From positions 1 through 8,857 of the forward strand of contig JAHIJU010000497.1 in NCBI GenBank assembly GCA_018898235.1: 8,857 nt of DNA, in the 5' to 3' direction. The translations under genes were made by a program, and so were the position numbers. The stretch is from Actinomycetota bacterium. GTDB taxonomy: Bacteria; Actinomycetota; Actinomycetes; Actinomycetales; Cellulomonadaceae. Below the pieces are notes generated by a model. The model was not told the origin of the DNA. It worked only from the letters and a program-made list of their open reading frames with translations, and did no database searches. This document shows, in pieces, positions 5,937-8,857 of this stretch (the stretch's first letter is position 1; every line of letters starts with the position of its first letter).

Positions 5937-6922
5937 GCGCCCACACCCGCCCCGTGCACGCCTCTCTCGGCCGCAGCGGCCTGCCCTGGATGCGCGAGCT
6001 GGGCAGCACAGGTCTCATGCTCTCGGCGGTGACCGCGGGGGGCAGCCCGCTCGGCAGCATGCCTGCGCTCTACGGCCGCGAGGTGGGCGCGGATGAGGGG
6101 GTCGCAACCGTGCGCGCGGTCCTGGACAGCGACATCCGCACCCTCGACACGTCGAACGGCTACAGCGACGGTGAGAGCGAGCGCCGCATCGGGGCAGGGC
6201 TCGCCCAGGCCGGAGGGCTGCCCGACGGGGTGGTCGTCATCACCAAGGTGGACCCGCGCGACCGCGACTACTCGGGCGACCGGGTCCAGGCGTCGGTGGC
6301 CGAGAGCCGCGAACGCCTCGGGCTGGACCGGCTGCCGCTGGTCCACCTGCACGACCCCGAGAACTTCACCTTCGAGGAGATCACCACCCGGGGCGGGGCC
6401 GTCGACGCGCTGGTCAAGCTCAAGGAGTCCGGGCAGGTCGGTGCGATCGGCCTGGCCGGTGGCCGCGTCCAGGAGATGGCCCGCTACCTGGCGCTCGACG
6501 TGTTCGACGCCCTGCTGGTGCACAACCGCTGGACCTTGGTCGACCGCAGCGCCGGTGAGCTGCTGGCCGAGGCGCGGGACCGCGGGCTCGGACTGATCAA
6601 CGCCGCGGTGTACGGCGGCGGGCTGCTCGCCGATGCGAGCCGCACCTCCTACGGCTACCGCCAGGCGGCGCCGGAGGTGCTGGCGGCCGTCGACGCCATG
6701 CGCGCCGTCTGCGCCCGCTACGGCGTGGACCTGACGACGGCGGCGCTCCAGCACTCGCTGCGCGACCCGCGGTTCACCACGACGGTGGTCGGCATGAGCC
6801 GGCCCGAGCGGGTGGCGCAGACCCTCGAGGCCGCCCGGCGCCCGGTGGACGACGCGCTGTGGCCCGAGCTCGAGGCCCTGCTGCCACCCGCGGCGAGCTG
6901 GCTGGACGTCCCGTTCGACTAG
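5933..6922 (+). CDS. Aldo/keto reductase family oxidoreductase
   Basis: NAD(P)H-dependent oxidoreductase of the (beta/alpha)8 aldo/keto reductase superfamily, 329 residues, cytosolic. The catalytic tetrad is visible: Asp72 and Tyr77 in LDTSNGYSDGESE, Lys105 in VVVITKVDP and His140 in PLVHLHDPE. Later blocks fit the family: LKESGQVGAIGLAGG, FDALLVHNRWTLVDR, GLGLINAAVYGGGLL, and the C-terminal AALQHSLRDPRFTTTVVGMSRPERV that helps hold the cofactor. Overall style resembles the sugar-acting aldose/L-fucose dehydrogenase branch, but the substrate cannot be read from the sequence. The ATG at 5933 has AGGA (5922-5925) 7 bases upstream. Family similarity begins at Met20 (MRELGSTGL), so residues 1-19 are an extension, or translation begins at 5990, where no ribosome site is seen. 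It is divergent from the ClC gene and probably monocistronic. Confidence 0.93.
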   Translation: MSAHTRPVHASLGRSGLPWMRELGSTGLMLSAVTAGGSPLGSMPALYGREVGADEGVATVRAVLDSDIRTLDTSNGYSDGESERRIGAGLAQAGGLPDGVVVITKVDPRDRDYSGDRVQASVAESRERLGLDRLPLVHLHDPENFTFEEITTRGGAVDALVKLKESGQVGAIGLAGGRVQEMARYLALDVFDALLVHNRWTLVDRSAGELLAEARDRGLGLINAAVYGGGLLADASRTSYGYRQAAPEVLAAVDAMRAVCARYGVDLTTAALQHSLRDPRFTTTVVGMSRPERVAQTLEAARRPVDDALWPELEALLPPAASWLDVPFD

Positions 6923-6952
6923 GGCGGCCCGGCGCGCCCGCCGCGCTCCGCC

Positions 6953-6979
6953 AGGCGGCGCGAGGCGGCGCGAGGCGCG
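6953..6979. repeat. Short tandem repeat in the convergent gap after the reductase gene
   Basis: AGGCGGCGCG occurs twice head to tail (6953-6962, 6963-6972) followed by a shortened AGGCGCG (6973-6979). The 69-base gap lies between convergent stop codons (6920-6922 and 6992-6994). Only weak GC stems can be drawn (for example 6942-6946 with 6958-6962), so a terminator role is possible but not established. Confidence 0.55.
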
Positions 6980-6991
6980 ACCGTGGGCGCG

Positions 6992-7345
6992 TCAGCTCCT
7001 CACGAGGTCGAAGGCGTTGCCCTCCGGATCGGCGAGGGTGACCCACCGGGCGGCACCGTCCGACACCCCGCCGAGCCGCCGGGCGCCCAGCTGGACGAGC
7101 CGGCACGCCTCGGCATCCAGGTCGGTCGTCGACAGCTCCAGGTGCAGCGGGGTGCGCAGCGGCCGACCGTCGGTGACCTGGCGGAACACCAGCCGGGGCG
7201 CCCCACGCCGCTCGGGGTCCTCCAGCTCGGCGCGCTGGGCGGTGGCACCGGGAGCCACGCGCAGCCGCAGCACAGCCGCCCAGAACAGCGCCGAGGCCTG
7301 GGCGTCGAAGGCGTCGTACGTCAGTCCGCTGAAGGTGCTGGCCAT
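6992..7345 (-). CDS. VOC-superfamily (glyoxalase-like) protein
   Basis: Small vicinal-oxygen-chelate fold protein of 117 residues, the usual size of one two-module unit of the glyoxalase-like group. Visible features are the opening FSGLTYDAFDAQASALFWAAV, in which an alpha helix follows the first strand, the central LHLELSTTDLDAEACRLVQLGARRLGG, which begins the second module, and the closing WVTLADPEGNAFDLV. The His/Glu pattern for metal binding is incomplete and relatives have very mixed roles (lyases, dioxygenases, antibiotic-binding proteins), so no reaction is proposed. ATG 7345 has GAGGAGA (7351-7357) 5 bases upstream. It is convergent with the aldo/keto reductase and divergent from the second VOC gene at 7540. 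Confidence 0.9.
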   Translation of the reverse strand: MASTFSGLTYDAFDAQASALFWAAVLRLRVAPGATAQRAELEDPERRGAPRLVFRQVTDGRPLRTPLHLELSTTDLDAEACRLVQLGARRLGGVSDGAARWVTLADPEGNAFDLVRS

Positions 7346-7492
7346 GGGGGTCTCCTCGGGGTCCGACCCGGTGCGGGTCCGTCGAGCGCTCGGGCGTGGT
7401 CCGGCGGGGCGCCTGGTGGAGTTCTACCCAGGCAGCCCGGGAGGAGGCTGAGAGGGGTGTCGGCGCCGTGTGTCGATGTCGTGCCGATCCCC

Positions 7493-7522
7493 GGACTCCC
7501 CGGGCTGCGGTCCGGGGAGTCC
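7493..7522 (+). promoter_or_regulatory. Perfect 11-bp inverted repeat ahead of the second VOC gene
   Basis: GGACTCCCCGG (7493-7503) is matched exactly by its complement (7512-7522) around an 8-base loop, ending 17 bases before the ATG at 7540. It lies in the 194-base divergent region (7346-7539) between the two VOC genes. It could be a repressor site or a leader hairpin limiting translation; no clear -10/-35 pair was found in the region. Confidence 0.55.
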
Positions 7523-7539
7523 CGCGCCAGGCTGGGCGG

Positions 7540-7929
7540 ATGAGCGAACCTGCCTGGGCACCACGACTGGCCGCCGTCACGCTGGTGGTGGCCGACCTGG
7601 CGACCTCCAAGGCGTTCTACGCCGCAGCGTTCGAGGCGCCCCTGGTGTTCGAGGACGAGAGCTCGGCGGTGTTCCGGTTCGGCCCGACCCTCATCAACCT
7701 GCTGCACCGGTCGGCCGCCGACGAGCTGCTGGCCCCCGCCCTCGTCGGGCTGCCGGACGACGGGTCACGGGTCGTGCTCACGGTGCCGGTCCCCGACACC
7801 GACGCGTACTGCGCGCTGCTCGCCGACCGCGGCATCGAGCTGGTCAACGGGCCGACGACCCGGCCGTGGGGTCCGCGCACCGCGTCGTTCGCCGACCCCG
7901 ACGGGCACGTGTGGGAGATCGCGTCCTGA
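7540..7929 (+). CDS. VOC-superfamily (glyoxalase/dioxygenase-like) protein
   Basis: Small VOC-fold protein of 129 residues. It opens with LAAVTLVVADLATSKAFYAAAF, the typical first strand and helix of glyoxalase/bleomycin-resistance-like proteins, continues with VFRFGPTLINLLH and VVLTVPVPDTDAYCALLADRGIELVNGPTTRPWG, and ends with the classic TASFADPDGHVWEIA, whose Glu is the usual C-terminal metal ligand. The substrate is unknown. The ATG at 7540 is chosen because similarity begins directly after it; upstream codons in the same frame back to 7396 look non-coding and would run through the inverted repeat. Only a weak AGG (7529-7531) precedes it. It is convergent with the ABC-F gene, with 24 bases between the stop codons. 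Confidence 0.9.
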   Translation: MSEPAWAPRLAAVTLVVADLATSKAFYAAAFEAPLVFEDESSAVFRFGPTLINLLHRSAADELLAPALVGLPDDGSRVVLTVPVPDTDAYCALLADRGIELVNGPTTRPWGPRTASFADPDGHVWEIAS

Positions 7930-7957
7930 GCCGCCGGGCGGGGGCAGCGCGGCTCAG
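7926..7957. terminator. Bidirectional hairpin spanning both convergent stop codons
   Basis: CTGAGCCGC (7926-7934) and its exact complement GCGGCTCAG (7949-7957) form a 9-bp stem with a 14-base G-rich loop. The stem contains the TGA of the VOC gene (7927-7929) on one strand and the TGA of the ABC-F gene (7956-7954) on the other, so one palindrome supplies both stops and probably the end of both transcripts. No T tract follows on either side, so it would be a U-less terminator of the type proposed for actinomycetes. Confidence 0.6.
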
Positions 7958-8857
7958 TCCGGCGTGACCTCCCCGACCACCCCGTCCTCGACGTGCCAGC
8001 GCCGGGTCAGCCGCACGGTGTCCAGCATCCGACGGTCGTGGGTCACCAGCAGCACCGTCCCGTCGAACGCCTCCAACGCCTGCTCGAGCTGGTCGATCGC
8101 CGGCAGGTCCAGGTGGTTGGTCGGCTCGTCGAGCACCAGCAGGTTGACGCCGCGGGCGGACAGCAGCGCCAGCGCGGCCCTGGTGCGCTCCCCCGGTGAC
8201 AGCGAGACGGCGGGCCGGGCGATGTGGTGGCCGCCGAGCCCGAACTTGGCGAGCAGCGTGCGCACCTCGGCCGTCGTCCACTCCGGGACCTGTCGGGAGA
8301 ACGCCGTGACCAGCGCCTCGTCGCCCTCGAACGCGGCCCGCGCCTGATCGACCTCACCGACCAGCACCCCCGCCCCGAGGTCCACCCGACCCGCGGACGG
8401 GGCGAGCCGGCCGAGCAGCAGACCGAGCAGCGTCGTCTTGCCCGAGCCGTTGGGACCGGTGATCGCGACCCGGTCACGCCAGTCGAGCTGCAGGTCGACC
8501 GGTCCGAGCACGAAGCCGCCACGCTGCACCACCGCCTGGTGGGCGACCGCGACGACGGAGCCTGACCGCGGGGCGCTCGCGATCGTCATCTGCAGCTGCC
8601 ACTCCTTGCGCGGCTCCTCGACGGTCTCCAGGCGGGAGATCATCCGTTCGGTCTGCCGGGCCTTCGCGGCCTGCTTCTCGGAGGCCTCGGAGCGGAACTT
8701 GCGGCCGATCTTGTCGTTGTCGGAGGCCTTGCGCCGGGCGTTCTTCACGCCCTGCGCCAGCCACGCCCGCTGCATCCGGGCCCGCGGCCAGACCGTCGCG
8801 ACGGGCCGCGTAGTCCTCGTAGGCCTCGCGCGCCTGACGTCGGGCCGTCGAGCGTTC
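7954..8857 (-). pseudogene. ABC-F family ATPase, C-terminal half, partial, with an apparent frameshift
   Basis: ABC-F proteins are soluble tandem ATPases that act on the ribosome as translation factors or antibiotic-resistance factors. The visible part is the linker and second ATPase domain. Numbered from the in-frame Met at 8775: linker QRAW, GVKNARRKASDNDKIGR, then EEPRKEWQL; Walker A GPNGSGKTT 107-115; signature LSPGE 192-196; Walker B LLVLDEPTNHLD 212-223; switch His246. All catalytic residues are intact. Upstream of 8775 this frame gives implausible protein, while the neighbouring frame from the right edge reads ERSTARRQAREAYEDYAA, then RRDGLAA, the normal approach to this linker. The frames must switch at about 8776-8788, by loss of two bases in a GCGCGG-type stretch or gain of one. 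The N-terminal ATPase domain is beyond the window. Whether the lesion is real or a sequencing error cannot be told here. Confidence 0.85.

Noticed and set aside
4892..6754. Minus-strand 620-codon frame across the reductase and ClC genes
   Set aside because: It runs antisense to the aldo/keto reductase with its intact catalytic tetrad and out of frame with the ClC gene.
6992..7929. The two VOC genes as an antibiotic-resistance pair
   Set aside because: They are divergent and not obviously paralogous; VOC folds have many roles and nothing in the sequence points to drug binding.

Overview
The window is very GC-rich, its codons nearly always end in G or C, GTG starts are common, and the protein families are typical of a free-living high-GC Gram-positive (actinomycete). 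A sugar-utilising member of the Micrococcales, such as the Cellulomonas/Cellulosimicrobium group, would fit, but that placement is only an inference. No rRNA, tRNA, insertion sequence, phage gene or CRISPR array was seen.

Left part (1-4097, all minus strand): a regulated uptake locus. Read in the direction of transcription it is a LacI-family regulator (4097-3003), a repeat-rich 319-base gap, a family 5 extracellular solute-binding lipoprotein (2683-1028), a strong hairpin, and a DppB-type permease (945 to beyond the left edge). The gap holds a perfect 18-bp palindrome with a central CG (2774-2791) that overlaps a plausible promoter for the binding-protein gene. This suggests that the regulator controls the transporter and that the substrate is an oligosaccharide rather than a peptide. 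The second permease and the ATPases would lie beyond position 1.

Middle part (4192-5932): a ClC-type chloride/proton antiporter gene on the minus strand, interrupted by an in-frame TAA at codon 48, followed by a divergent intergenic region with a perfect 11-bp hairpin.

Right part (5933-8857): an aldo/keto reductase (+), two small glyoxalase-fold (VOC) proteins transcribed divergently (minus, then +), and the C-terminal half of an ABC-F ATPase (minus) entering from the right edge. The ABC-F gene has an apparent frameshift at about 8776-8788. These genes look like separate transcription units; the two convergent gaps carry palindromic or repeated GC-rich sequence.

I do not see a convincing new multi-gene system. 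The most informative signals are the LacI operator and promoter arrangement, the large nested palindrome with tandem copies beside it (2814-3002), the post-binding-protein hairpin, and the two disrupted genes within about 3 kb of each other, which could be real decay or assembly errors.
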